DNA from: an uncultured Acidobacteriota bacterium
GTDB lineage: Bacteria; Acidobacteriota; Thermoanaerobaculia; UBA5066
Reading direction: 5' to 3'
NCBI GenBank assembly: GCA_903845115.1
Contig: CAIMWE010000025.1
Location: 90,751 to 154,750, forward strand
Length of the DNA stretch: 64,000 nucleotides
Under the pieces are notes generated by a model. That model was not told the origin of the DNA. It made no database searches and saw only the letters and a program-made list of their open reading frames with translations. Below, one piece after another: positions 30,470 through 38,229 of the stretch (positions within the stretch are counted from its first letter, which is position 1; every line of letters begins with the position of its first letter). Made by a program: the position numbers and the translations under genes.

Positions 30470-30730
30470 GTGCCGACGATCAGCGTCTTCTATGGGATCG
30501 TGATCCAGATGTTCTGGCGGGACCACGCCCCGCCGCACTTCCACGTTCTCTACGGAGAGTACGAGGCCACGCTCGACCTGAGAGAGCTGCGGCTCCTCCG
30601 AGGAGCCCTGCCGCGGCGAGCTCACGCTCTCGTCCTGGAGTGGGCCGCCGAGCACCGGGACGAGCTGATGGAGGATTGGAACCTATGCAGCCGACTGCAA
30701 CACCCGAAGCCGATCGAGCCGCTGACGTAG
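30470..30730 (+). CDS. DUF4160 protein
   Basis: The start is taken at a GTG giving (M)PTISVFYG, the conserved beginning of DUF4160; an upstream GTG at 30416 is possible but adds an unlikely 18 residues. The 86-residue protein has IVIQMFWRDHAPPHFHVLYGEYEATLD, with the His/Asp pattern of the family, and LVLEWAAEHRDELMEDW. DUF4160 genes are almost always paired with DUF2442 and look like toxin-antitoxin or small regulatory modules, but their activity is unknown. It overlaps the DUF2442 gene and lies between two copies of a livF fragment. Confidence 0.85.
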   Translation: MPTISVFYGIVIQMFWRDHAPPHFHVLYGEYEATLDLRELRLLRGALPRRAHALVLEWAAEHRDELMEDWNLCSRLQHPKPIEPLT

Positions 30731-31029
30731 TCCCTCCGCCGGAAGCAGCCGCCCCGTGGCGAGTCCTGTCGGTCGTGGCGGATTCGGAGGCGAAGCGTCT
30801 GCACGTGACGTTCGTCGACGGCACCGAAGGAGCCGTCGAGCTCGACGCCTTCTTGAAGGACGCGGCCGTGGAGAGCACTGTCTTCGGCCCCCTGCGTGAT
30901 GAGGCCTATTTCGGGCTCGTCGGGATCTCCCTCGGCGCGGTGCGATGGCCGAACGGCGCGGACCTCGCACCTGATGCGATGTACGACCAGATCCGCGAGC
31001 ACGGGCGCTGGGTGGTCGGTCCGGGGTGA
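30685..31029 (+). CDS. DUF2442 protein
   Basis: The ATG follows GGAGG inside the last codons of the DUF4160 gene (46-base overlap). The 114-residue protein has the DUF2442 core: HVTFVDGTEGAVELDAFL, FGPLRDEAYFGLVGISLGAVRWPNGADLAPDAMYDQI. An N-terminal extension of about 35 residues is Pro/Ala rich. The stop codon lies at the start of the duplicated livF fragment, which shows that the 3' boundary of the inserted module coincides with the repeat. Function is unknown; pairing with DUF4160 is the norm. Confidence 0.85.
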   Translation: MQPTATPEADRAADVVPPPEAAAPWRVLSVVADSEAKRLHVTFVDGTEGAVELDAFLKDAAVESTVFGPLRDEAYFGLVGISLGAVRWPNGADLAPDAMYDQIREHGRWVVGPG

Positions 31030-31071
31030 CGATCCTCCTCGTCGAGCAGAACGCCCGCGCCGCCCTCGCCC
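31026..31071 (+). repeat. 46-bp direct repeat, copy 2 (non-coding scrap of livF)
   Basis: 45 of 46 bases match the livF-type gene at 30227-30272. The copy supplies the stop codon of the DUF2442 gene and is otherwise non-coding, lying in front of the SulP gene. It looks like the scar of a recombination or insertion event that brought in the DUF4160/DUF2442 pair. Confidence 0.9.
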
Positions 31072-31113
31072 GCTGCCGTGCAAGGGACGGGGGCTCGGTG
31101 CTAACGTGATCTC

Positions 31114-32823
31114 GTGAACCCGGAGCGAAAGAGGCCTCCCGCGGGAAGGCTGGCGCGCTTCGCCCCAGGCCTCGCCGCGCTCCTTTCGTACGACCGGGCG
31201 AACCTCGGGCCGGACGTCATGGCCGGCCTCTCGGTCGCGGCCGTCGCCCTTCCGGTCGGCGTCGCCTACTCCCAGCTGGCGGGCCTCCCCCCCGTTCACG
31301 GCCTCTACGCGTCGATCCTCCCCCTCGTCGCCTACGCCCTCTTCGGCACGTCGCGCCAGCTGGTCATGGGGCCCGACGCCGCGACGTGCGCCCTCGTCGC
31401 CGCCTCGGTCGCCCCCATCGCGGGGGGAGACAAGGACCTCTACCTCTCGCTCGCCGTCGCGCTCACTTTCCTCGCCGGCCTCCTGGCGATCGCTGGGAGC
31501 TTCCTCAAGCTCGGCGGCCTCGCCGATTTCCTCAGCAAGCCGATCCTCGTCGGCTTCCTGCACGGGATCTCCCTCAGCATCCTCCTCGGGCAGGCGGGAA
31601 AGATCCTCGGGTTCCCCGTCGAGTCGAGGGGCATCGTGAAGCCTCTCCTCGAGATCGTCCGGAAGCTCCCGCAGACCCACTGGCCCACGCTGGCGGTCGG
31701 CGCCCTGACCTTCCTCGTCCTCGCCCTCGCCCCCCGCTTTCTGCCGGCCTTTCCCCGCAACCTGGTGGCCATGGTCGCCGCAGGTGCCGCCGTGGCGGCC
31801 CTGGGCCTCGACACGATGGGCGTGGCCGTCCTCGGGAAGGTCCCCTCGGGCCTCCCGCACATCGGCCTGCCAGTCTTCCCTCTCGCAGCCCTTCCTCACC
31901 TCATCGGCTCCGCCGCCGGTCTCGCCCTCGTCACCTTCACGAGCATGATGCTCACCGCGCGGAGCTTCGCGTCGAAGAACGGGTACGACCTCGACGCCGA
32001 CCGCGAGTTCGCCGCTCTCGGCGCCGCCAACGTGGCGGCCGCCCTGTCCCAGAGCTTTGCCATCAGCGGCGCCGACTCGAGGACGGCAGTCAGCGACGCG
32101 GCTGGAGGGAAGACCCAGGTCACCGGCCTCGTGGCCGCCGCGTCCCTCGCCGTCGTCCTCCTCTTCCTCACCGGGCCGCTCCGCAACGTCCCGGTGGCGG
32201 CCCTCGGAGCGGTCCTGATGCTCGCCTCCGTCTCGCTCGTCGACCTCGGGACGCTCCGGATGCTCTGGAAGATCGACCGGGTCGACCTCTTCATCTCGCT
32301 CTTCGTCACCTTCGGCGTCGTCGTTTTCGGCGCGATCGACGCGATCCTGGTCGCGGTCGCCGCGGCGGTCGTCCGCTACGTCCGGTTCGTCTCGCGCACG
32401 AGAACCGAGATCCTCGGGAAGGTGCCCGGCCTCCCGGGGTTCCACGCCGTCGACCGGCATCCCGAGGCCCAGCTGACGCCCGGCCTCGTCCTCTTCCGCT
32501 TCAATGGCCCGGTCGTCTTCTTCAACGCCCCCCACTTCAAGAGGACGCTCCTCGGCGCGGTCGACGCCGCCGGGCCCGACGTGAGGTGGGTCGTCCTCGA
32601 CATGATCCCGATCCCCCTCGTCGACGCGACCGGGCTCTTCTCCTTCGACGAGACGGCCCGGGCGCTCAGGACCCGGGGGGTGAGGTTCGTGGCCGCGGGC
32701 CGCATGACGGAGTGGCGCGACTGGAGCCGGAAGCGGGGCTTCACCGAGCCCGACGAGCTGGCCCTCGGGTTCCCGGACCTCGAGAGCGCATGGGAGGCGT
32801 TCGCCGCCGGCGGGGAGGCCTGA
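31114..32823 (+). CDS. SulP-family anion transporter with STAS domain
   Basis: The 569-residue protein (GTG start) has the SulP transport domain (about 15-420, with DVMAGLSVAAVALPVGVAYSQLAGLPPVHGLYASILP, the Sulfate_transp signature, and ALSQSFAISGADSRTAV). A C-terminal STAS domain (about 440-560) includes LFRFNGPVVFFNAPHFKRTLL and VVLDMIPIPLVDATGLFSF. Members carry sulfate, bicarbonate or other anions, usually with protons or sodium. Sulfate is a reasonable guess given the sulfur genes upstream, but the sequence does not decide. It converges on the prephenate dehydrogenase gene with no gap. Confidence 0.9.
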   Translation: MNPERKRPPAGRLARFAPGLAALLSYDRANLGPDVMAGLSVAAVALPVGVAYSQLAGLPPVHGLYASILPLVAYALFGTSRQLVMGPDAATCALVAASVAPIAGGDKDLYLSLAVALTFLAGLLAIAGSFLKLGGLADFLSKPILVGFLHGISLSILLGQAGKILGFPVESRGIVKPLLEIVRKLPQTHWPTLAVGALTFLVLALAPRFLPAFPRNLVAMVAAGAAVAALGLDTMGVAVLGKVPSGLPHIGLPVFPLAALPHLIGSAAGLALVTFTSMMLTARSFASKNGYDLDADREFAALGAANVAAALSQSFAISGADSRTAVSDAAGGKTQVTGLVAAASLAVVLLFLTGPLRNVPVAALGAVLMLASVSLVDLGTLRMLWKIDRVDLFISLFVTFGVVVFGAIDAILVAVAAAVVRYVRFVSRTRTEILGKVPGLPGFHAVDRHPEAQLTPGLVLFRFNGPVVFFNAPHFKRTLLGAVDAAGPDVRWVVLDMIPIPLVDATGLFSFDETARALRTRGVRFVAAGRMTEWRDWSRKRGFTEPDELALGFPDLESAWEAFAAGGEA

Positions 32824-33909
32824 TCAGCCCGGCTCCCCCTGGATTCGCCTCGACAGCGCCACGAGGGAGCGGAAGACCGTCTCGACCGTCTCCTCCTCGA
32901 TCCCCGCTTCCGCCGCCCAGCGGCGCCGCTCCTCGAAGAGGGCCGCCTCGCGCGCCGGGTCGTGCACCTTCTGTCCGGCCTGGGCCTTCGCGTGCCCGGC
33001 GCGGCGCGCCAGCTCCGACCGTTGCACGATCAGCTTGACGATCTTCCGGTCGACGGCGTCGATCAGGTCGCGGGTCTCGCGCAGCTCGGCGGGCGGGGCG
33101 TTCGTCGCCGGGATGGAGAGCGCCGCGCTTCCCCGGCTGGCCGGGACGCTCTCCGGGTGCTCGAGCGCCGCGTGGATCGCCGAGAGGGAGGCGAGGAGCT
33201 TCTCGCGCTCCCCGGCGGCGTACGGGTTCTCCAGCTGGATCGCCTTGAAGAGGTGCCCGGCATCCTCGCGGACCGACGCGATCGTCCGGGCGATCGCCTG
33301 GAACGACGGCGGGGTGAACGGGACGTCGCCGTTCACGCCGGTGTCCAGCAGCCCCTTGGCGATGAAGAAGGTGAGCGCGTGCGTCCCGGCCATCACCCGG
33401 TCGTGGGCCTCGGGCTCCTGCACGATGATGAGGCAGCCGATCCGCTCGTACAGGTCCCGGAGCCTCTCGACCGCCTCGGGATGGGCCGGGTTGGGACAGA
33501 GGACGACGCGGAGCGGGCGCTCGGCGAGGGAAAGGCTGACCGGGCCGAAGAGAGGGTGCGAGGCGGCCCACGGGATGCTCTCCCCCAGGATCTCGCGCAT
33601 CGCCTCGACGGGATGGACCTTGACGCTCCCGACGTCGAAGACGAGCTGTCCCGGACGGAGGAGGGGACGGATCTGCCGCAGGATCGCCGGCATCGCGGGA
33701 ACCGGGACCGCGACCCCGATCATGTCGGCCCCGGCGACGAGGGAGGCCAGGCTCGGCGCCTGGAGGTCGGCCGGGACGTCGGACCCTGGATCGAAGGCCC
33801 GGACGGGGATCCCCTCCCCGGCCAGGAGCGACGCGAACGCCCGGCCGAACCGGCCGTAGCCGATCAGCCCGACCGACGGGGCCTGGCCAGGTTCGAAGTG
33901 AAGACGCAC
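32824..33909 (-). CDS. Prephenate dehydrogenase / chorismate mutase fusion
   Basis: The 361-residue protein has an N-terminal prephenate dehydrogenase (about 1-255): VGLIGYGRFGRAFASLLAG as the NAD-binding loop, and the catalytic HPLFGP, in AASHPLFGPVS. A C-terminal AroQ-type chorismate mutase (about 275-355) includes LRETRDLIDAVDRKIVKLIVQRSELARRAGHAK. In enteric TyrA the mutase is at the N-terminus, so this is the reverse order. It makes 4-hydroxyphenylpyruvate for tyrosine. The gene starts nine bases after the stop of the multihaem cytochrome gene on the same strand and may be the last gene of that operon. Confidence 0.85.
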   Translation of the reverse strand: MRLHFEPGQAPSVGLIGYGRFGRAFASLLAGEGIPVRAFDPGSDVPADLQAPSLASLVAGADMIGVAVPVPAMPAILRQIRPLLRPGQLVFDVGSVKVHPVEAMREILGESIPWAASHPLFGPVSLSLAERPLRVVLCPNPAHPEAVERLRDLYERIGCLIIVQEPEAHDRVMAGTHALTFFIAKGLLDTGVNGDVPFTPPSFQAIARTIASVREDAGHLFKAIQLENPYAAGEREKLLASLSAIHAALEHPESVPASRGSAALSIPATNAPPAELRETRDLIDAVDRKIVKLIVQRSELARRAGHAKAQAGQKVHDPAREAALFEERRRWAAEAGIEEETVETVFRSLVALSRRIQGEPG

Positions 33910-33918
33910 CGGTAGACC

Positions 33919-35580
33919 CTAGGGAGTCGGTGGGCGAGAGTCAAGCCGATCGGACCGGCACTCGGCCCGAAAGGCGGGATTTTCCGCGACCGAAGAGACC
34001 TTCCGGATCTCCCCGGCCGAGAGCGGGCGGAACCCCGTCCGCGTACCTTCCCACGGGAGCTCGCCCGCGATCGAGCGCGCCGCCTCGCGCGAATGGCAGC
34101 TCGCGCAGCTCCGGGCCCGGCTTCCCGTGGAGTGCGGCTCGATCGGGGCGTAGAGACGGACCGTTCGTTCCCCGCCTCCCGCCGGGAGGACCGACATCAG
34201 CATCCCCGGAATCGCCGGGACGATCGCGCCGTCGCCCCGGACGCCGAGCGCGGGCCGGCCTGCCCCGAACCCCTCCGACTTCTCGGTCCAGCGCCCCGCG
34301 GTCTCGGCCGAGGCCGAGAAGTCCCACTGCTTCCCCGCGGGATCGAGGGCGGTGTGGCAGGTGGTGCAGAGCGGCGCCCAGGCCGCGTGGCAGGCGCTGC
34401 ACGAGAGGCGTTCGTGCCCCTTCAGCCCGTGGTTCCGGTCGCGGGGCGTCGGCTTGACCGCGACCGGCTTCCCGTCGCTCTTCCGGAGGAGGACCCATCC
34501 CTTTCCGCCCGGCGAGGGACGCAGGTTCCAGACGGGAGTCCCCCGCCTTCCGAGCCGGACCCTCTCGTCCTCCGGCCGGGACTCCTTCCGCGTCCGCAGG
34601 AGGTCCCGGGTGACCGGGTCCGTCCCCTCCCTCCACGCCGCTTCTCCGTCCGGCCCCGCCGGCCCGTGGCACGCCTCGCAGGTGATCTCGACCTGCTGCT
34701 CCTTGTGGGCGGGCCGCGTCCCGTCCCCCATCAGGTCGGTGTGCAGGTGGCAGTCGACGCAGCCGAGGCCGGAGGCGAGGTGGACGTCGGCCGAGGCCCG
34801 GCAGACCGGCCGGCCGTCCTCGAGCGCCCCCGCCGTCTCCGTCCCGGAGGTCCGGCGCTGGTCCGGCTCGACCTCGAAGAGGCCCTGGTAGGTGAGGGCG
34901 ATCCTCCCGCTCCGGCTGTGGCACCCGAAGCAGCGGTCGTCGCCGATCCGGCTGTCGACCGGGGGGTGCGGCCGCTTCTCGCCCTCCGTCCTCCTCGCCA
35001 CGTGACACGCCGCGCACCCCGACCCGTTCCCCCGGATCGCGTCGTCGCGGCCGTTCCGGCGCGTCCCCAGGTGGCATCCGGCGCAGAGCTTCCGGAGGTG
35101 GTCCTCGGCCGGCGACGGACGGTCCCTCGAGATCAGCCTCGCCATCGTGTCGGCGGTCTCGGGGACCGGGATCTCGCCGAACGCAAAGCGGTCCACGCCG
35201 ATGATCCCGCTCCCCCGAGCCATCAGGGACGACGCCACCCGCTCCGCTTCCCGCGGGTGGCAGCCGGTTCGCCCGCACGTGGAGGCAACCGTCGACAGCG
35301 CTCCCGGCTCGGGTTCCATCCCCGCGTGGGCCCGCTCCTTGTCGAACGCGAGCGGGTTCCCGAGGTGGCACGACGCGCACCCCAGGGCCGCCCGGGAATG
35401 GGCGCCCCCCGGGTCCTCGTCCGGCCGGACGTGGCACGAGACGCAGCGCTCCACCGCCCCGCCCGCCCTGGAGGGCCCGCTCCCGGTCTGGCGGACGCGG
35501 GCCGATTCCCGCGCGGTGACGGCGAAGAGAGCCGCGACGGCGAAGAGGAGGGCCGTGACGAACGCGGGCGTCCGGTACAA
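33919..35580 (-). CDS. Multihaem c-type cytochrome (ten CXXCH)
   Basis: The track ORF starts far upstream, inside the cytochrome b gene. The start chosen here is a TTG giving MYRTPAFVTALLFAVAALFAV, an N-terminal signal/anchor; an ATG at 35634 is an alternative. The 553-residue protein has ten CXXCH haem-binding motifs (first CVSCH, then CASCH, CAGCH, CAACH, CFGCH, CVDCH, CEACH, CSACH, CTTCH, CASCH) plus one CGRTGCH with a four-residue spacer, which could bind an eleventh haem. It should carry electrons in the periplasm from the cytochrome b/Rieske unit encoded upstream on the same strand. The terminal acceptor is unknown. Confidence 0.87.
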   Translation of the reverse strand: MYRTPAFVTALLFAVAALFAVTARESARVRQTGSGPSRAGGAVERCVSCHVRPDEDPGGAHSRAALGCASCHLGNPLAFDKERAHAGMEPEPGALSTVASTCGRTGCHPREAERVASSLMARGSGIIGVDRFAFGEIPVPETADTMARLISRDRPSPAEDHLRKLCAGCHLGTRRNGRDDAIRGNGSGCAACHVARRTEGEKRPHPPVDSRIGDDRCFGCHSRSGRIALTYQGLFEVEPDQRRTSGTETAGALEDGRPVCRASADVHLASGLGCVDCHLHTDLMGDGTRPAHKEQQVEITCEACHGPAGPDGEAAWREGTDPVTRDLLRTRKESRPEDERVRLGRRGTPVWNLRPSPGGKGWVLLRKSDGKPVAVKPTPRDRNHGLKGHERLSCSACHAAWAPLCTTCHTALDPAGKQWDFSASAETAGRWTEKSEGFGAGRPALGVRGDGAIVPAIPGMLMSVLPAGGGERTVRLYAPIEPHSTGSRARSCASCHSREAARSIAGELPWEGTRTGFRPLSAGEIRKVSSVAENPAFRAECRSDRLDSRPPTP

Positions 35581-35588
35581 GGGCCGGC

Positions 35589-36461
35589 CTAGTGTCCCGC
35601 CAGGACCAGGATCCGGAGCGTGAACGCGGCCCATCCGGCGGCGAGGGCCGCAAGAGCGGCGAGGGCCGCGGTCCGGGCGGGCCCCGCCGCGCCCCGGAGC
35701 GACCCGAGGAGCAGGACGCCGGCGAGCGGGACGATCCAGCCCGCGGCCGCGGGGAGGTCGACGAGCATCCCCTGCAGGCCCAGCAGAGGCCAGGGCCCCA
35801 GCAGGACGCCGTGGCCGGGCGGCGGCGGGCCGAGGGGAACGGTGAGCAGCCCCGCCGCCCCGACCGAGGCGAGCGCGGCGAGGACGGAGGGCCGCGTCCC
35901 GGGCCACACCACCCGCGCGTGCTCCACGGTCAGGATCACGAGGAGGATCGAGAAGGTCCCGGCGTGGTGGAGCGCGGCCGCGCCGAGGCCGCTGCCGGGC
36001 CCTCCGAGGAGGAGCGCCGCGAGAGGGGGACCGGCGCCAGGTATCGACGACGTCATCCCCCGCCAGACGTCGGCCGCGGCCCGGGCCTCCGCGTCGCCGC
36101 GGAGGACGAATCCCCCGAGGAGGGCGAGGACGAGGAGCGGCAGGAGGGCCACGGCCCTCCACCAGACCCCGGCCGCGAGCTGCCCCTCCGTCCGCTTCCG
36201 GGCCACCTCGACGGCGTGGACGACGAGGGCGAGGAGGAGGCCGTAGCTCGACCAGGCGTGCAGACCGCGGAGGAAGGCGCCGAGCGGGATCCCGGAGGCG
36301 ATCGATTCCAGGCTCGACAGCGCGGCGGCCGGGTCGTAGTGAGGGACGAGGGCGGCGCCGCTGAGGAGCGAGACGGCCAGGAAGCCCGAGGAGAGCCGCC
36401 CGAAGCTCCCGGAGGGCTTCGCGGGCGATCCCGCGGCCGGCGTCAGATCCTCGCGATCCAC
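35589..36461 (-). CDS. Cytochrome b, N-terminal haem-binding type
   Basis: The GTG start lies inside the last codons of the Rieske gene (19-base overlap). The 290-residue membrane protein has about eight helices. Helix B has [20 protein letters not shown], with two His 14 apart, and helix D has [22 protein letters not shown]; these are the two pairs of haem ligands of a bc-type cytochrome b. The order of segments matches the N-terminal half of cytochrome b. The C-terminal half (cytochrome b/subunit IV) seems to be replaced by unrelated helices. With Rieske and multihaem c it forms a quinol-oxidising unit. Confidence 0.82.
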   Translation of the reverse strand: MDREDLTPAAGSPAKPSGSFGRLSSGFLAVSLLSGAALVPHYDPAAALSSLESIASGIPLGAFLRGLHAWSSYGLLLALVVHAVEVARKRTEGQLAAGVWWRAVALLPLLVLALLGGFVLRGDAEARAAADVWRGMTSSIPGAGPPLAALLLGGPGSGLGAAALHHAGTFSILLVILTVEHARVVWPGTRPSVLAALASVGAAGLLTVPLGPPPPGHGVLLGPWPLLGLQGMLVDLPAAAGWIVPLAGVLLLGSLRGAAGPARTAALAALAALAAGWAAFTLRILVLAGH

Positions 36462-36847
36462 CGGTCGCCCCTCTTCTCGAGGACCGCGCGAGCGAGCGGC
36501 CGCCGGGCCGGTCCCGATGTCGCGCGCCCCTCGGAGTCGAACCGGCTGCCGTGGCAGGGGCACGCGAAGGCGCCCGACGGGAGGGGGGCGACCCGGCAGC
36601 CGAGGTGGGTGCACTCGAGCGAGAGGGCCTTCGGCGCGGAGGGGGTCCCGGTCAGGAAGAGGGGGCCGACGGCGATCCCCTGCCCACCGTCCCCCGACAG
36701 GCGCTGGACGAGGTCGGATGGGAGATCCACCTCCCTGCTTTCCCCCTTCGCGGCCAGCGACTTCCAGACGACCCCGAGCCCCAGGACCGAGAGCGCCGCT
36801 CCCGTCCAGCGCCAGACTTCGCCCAGGAAGTCGCGCCGGGAGCTCAT
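36443..36847 (-). CDS. Rieske iron-sulfur protein
   Basis: The ATG overlaps the stop of the sigma-54 regulator (ATGA). The 134-residue protein starts with a twin-arginine-type leader, [24 protein letters not shown]. It carries the two Rieske motifs CTHLGC (about 80-85) and CPCHGS (about 96-101), which hold the 2Fe-2S cluster with two Cys and two His. The helix near residues 15-35 anchors it. Electrons from quinol would pass to the multihaem cytochrome. It is translationally linked to both the regulator upstream and the cytochrome b downstream. Confidence 0.92.
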   Translation of the reverse strand: MSSRRDFLGEVWRWTGAALSVLGLGVVWKSLAAKGESREVDLPSDLVQRLSGDGGQGIAVGPLFLTGTPSAPKALSLECTHLGCRVAPLPSGAFACPCHGSRFDSEGRATSGPARRPLARAVLEKRGDRWIARI

Positions 36848-38229
36848 TCGATGCCGAGTTCGTGCATCCGCCGCCAGAGCGTGCTGCGGCTGATGCCGAG
36901 GGCCTTGGCCGCGAGGCTCCGGCTCCAGTGCTGGGCCGCCAGCGCCTCGACAATCCTTCTCCTGTCCGGGTCCGCGTCCCCCGCCGCGGCCGCCGGGCTG
37001 GCCGGGATCTGGGCGGCCCGGGAGTCCGACATCTCCGCGAGCAGCTCGGGCGGCAGGTCCTCGATCTGGATGGTCTGGCCGGCGCAGAGCGTGACGGCGT
37101 ATTCCAGGGTGTTCTCCAGCTCGCGGACGTTCCCGGGCCAGGGGTAACGCTCGAGCACCGCGAGCGTGTCGGGGGAGATCCGGAGGGAACGCCCCGCCCG
37201 TCCGCCGCTGTGCGCCAGGAGGTGCGGGGCGATCAGGGCGATGTCCTCGGGCCGCTCGCGGAGCGGCGGGATGCGGATCGGGACGACCCGGAGCCGGTAG
37301 AAGAGGTCCTCGCGGAACCGGCCGTGCGCGATCGCGCTCTGAATGTCGCTGTTGGTGGCGGCGATGATCCGCGCGTCGAAGGCACGGGAGACGCTGTCGC
37401 CCACCCGCTCGAACTTCCGTTCCTGGATGACACGGAGGAGCTTGGCCTGGAGGTGGACCGGCAGGTCTCCGATCTCGTCCAGGAAGATCGTCCCCCCGTT
37501 GGCCAGCTCGAAACGCCCGACCCGGTCCTTCACCGCCCCGGTGAACGCCCCCCGGACGTGCCCGAACAGCTCACTCTCGAGCAGCTCGCCGGGAAGGGCG
37601 GCGCAGTTCACCGCGATCAGGGGCCCCGCGCTCCTGGGAGAGTGCGCGTGGAGGGCCCTCGCGAGCACCTCCTTTCCGGTGCCGCTCTCCCCCGTGATCA
37701 GGACGGTCGAGTCGCTCCGGCTGAGCGATTCGACGAGGTGGACGATCCGGAGCATCGCCGGGGAGCGGGCGATCAGCCCGTGCGACGCGATGGCCGTCTG
37801 GAGGAAGCTGACGTCGTCCTCCGCGGGCCGGAGGACGATCAGGTAGGTGGCCCTGGGGTCGCAGTGGTTCGAGACGTGCCGGGGGATGACGGCGGCGGTC
37901 AGGGAGACGAGCCGCGCGCTCCCCTCCCCGCACCGGAGGAACGCCCGGCGTCCCTCCTCGCGCCGCCCCCTGGAGAGGGACTCCCGGAGCGAGTCGGAGG
38001 GACCGAAGAGCTTCGCCCCGACCAGCTCCTCGATCGGCTTCCCGATCGCCTCGGCCGCGGCCCCCTTGAAGGTGATCTCGTCGATCGTCTGGCTGACCCG
38101 GATGATCTTGAAGTCCTCGTTCAGGACGATCAGCGCCCGGCCGAGGGCCTCGAAGACCGTTTCCAGCGTCTCGAAGCCGGGATTCCCTTCCGTCACCGCG
38201 GGCAGGACGCTGTCGCTCGACGCCATCAT
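36844..38229 (-). CDS. PAS-domain sigma-54 activator
   Basis: The track ORF of 1111 residues is extended through the neighbouring gene. The true start is the tandem ATG at 38229, overlapping the upstream stop. The 461-residue protein has a PAS domain (about 15-120), an AAA+ domain with Walker A GESGTGKE, canonical GAFTGA ([11 protein letters not shown]) and Walker [10 protein letters not shown], and a Fis-type helix-turn-helix at the end ([20 protein letters not shown]). There is no receiver domain, so it senses a ligand or partner directly through PAS. It sits in the middle of the operon and likely controls it or related targets. Confidence 0.92.
   Translation of the reverse strand: MMASSDSVLPAVTEGNPGFETLETVFEALGRALIVLNEDFKIIRVSQTIDEITFKGAAAEAIGKPIEELVGAKLFGPSDSLRESLSRGRREEGRRAFLRCGEGSARLVSLTAAVIPRHVSNHCDPRATYLIVLRPAEDDVSFLQTAIASHGLIARSPAMLRIVHLVESLSRSDSTVLITGESGTGKEVLARALHAHSPRSAGPLIAVNCAALPGELLESELFGHVRGAFTGAVKDRVGRFELANGGTIFLDEIGDLPVHLQAKLLRVIQERKFERVGDSVSRAFDARIIAATNSDIQSAIAHGRFREDLFYRLRVVPIRIPPLRERPEDIALIAPHLLAHSGGRAGRSLRISPDTLAVLERYPWPGNVRELENTLEYAVTLCAGQTIQIEDLPPELLAEMSDSRAAQIPASPAAAAGDADPDRRRIVEALAAQHWSRSLAAKALGISRSTLWRRMHELGIE

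Noticed and set aside
30470-31029. DUF4160/DUF2442 as a proven toxin-antitoxin system
   Set aside because: Pairing and layout are suggestive, but neither protein has a known toxin or antitoxin activity that can be read from the sequence.
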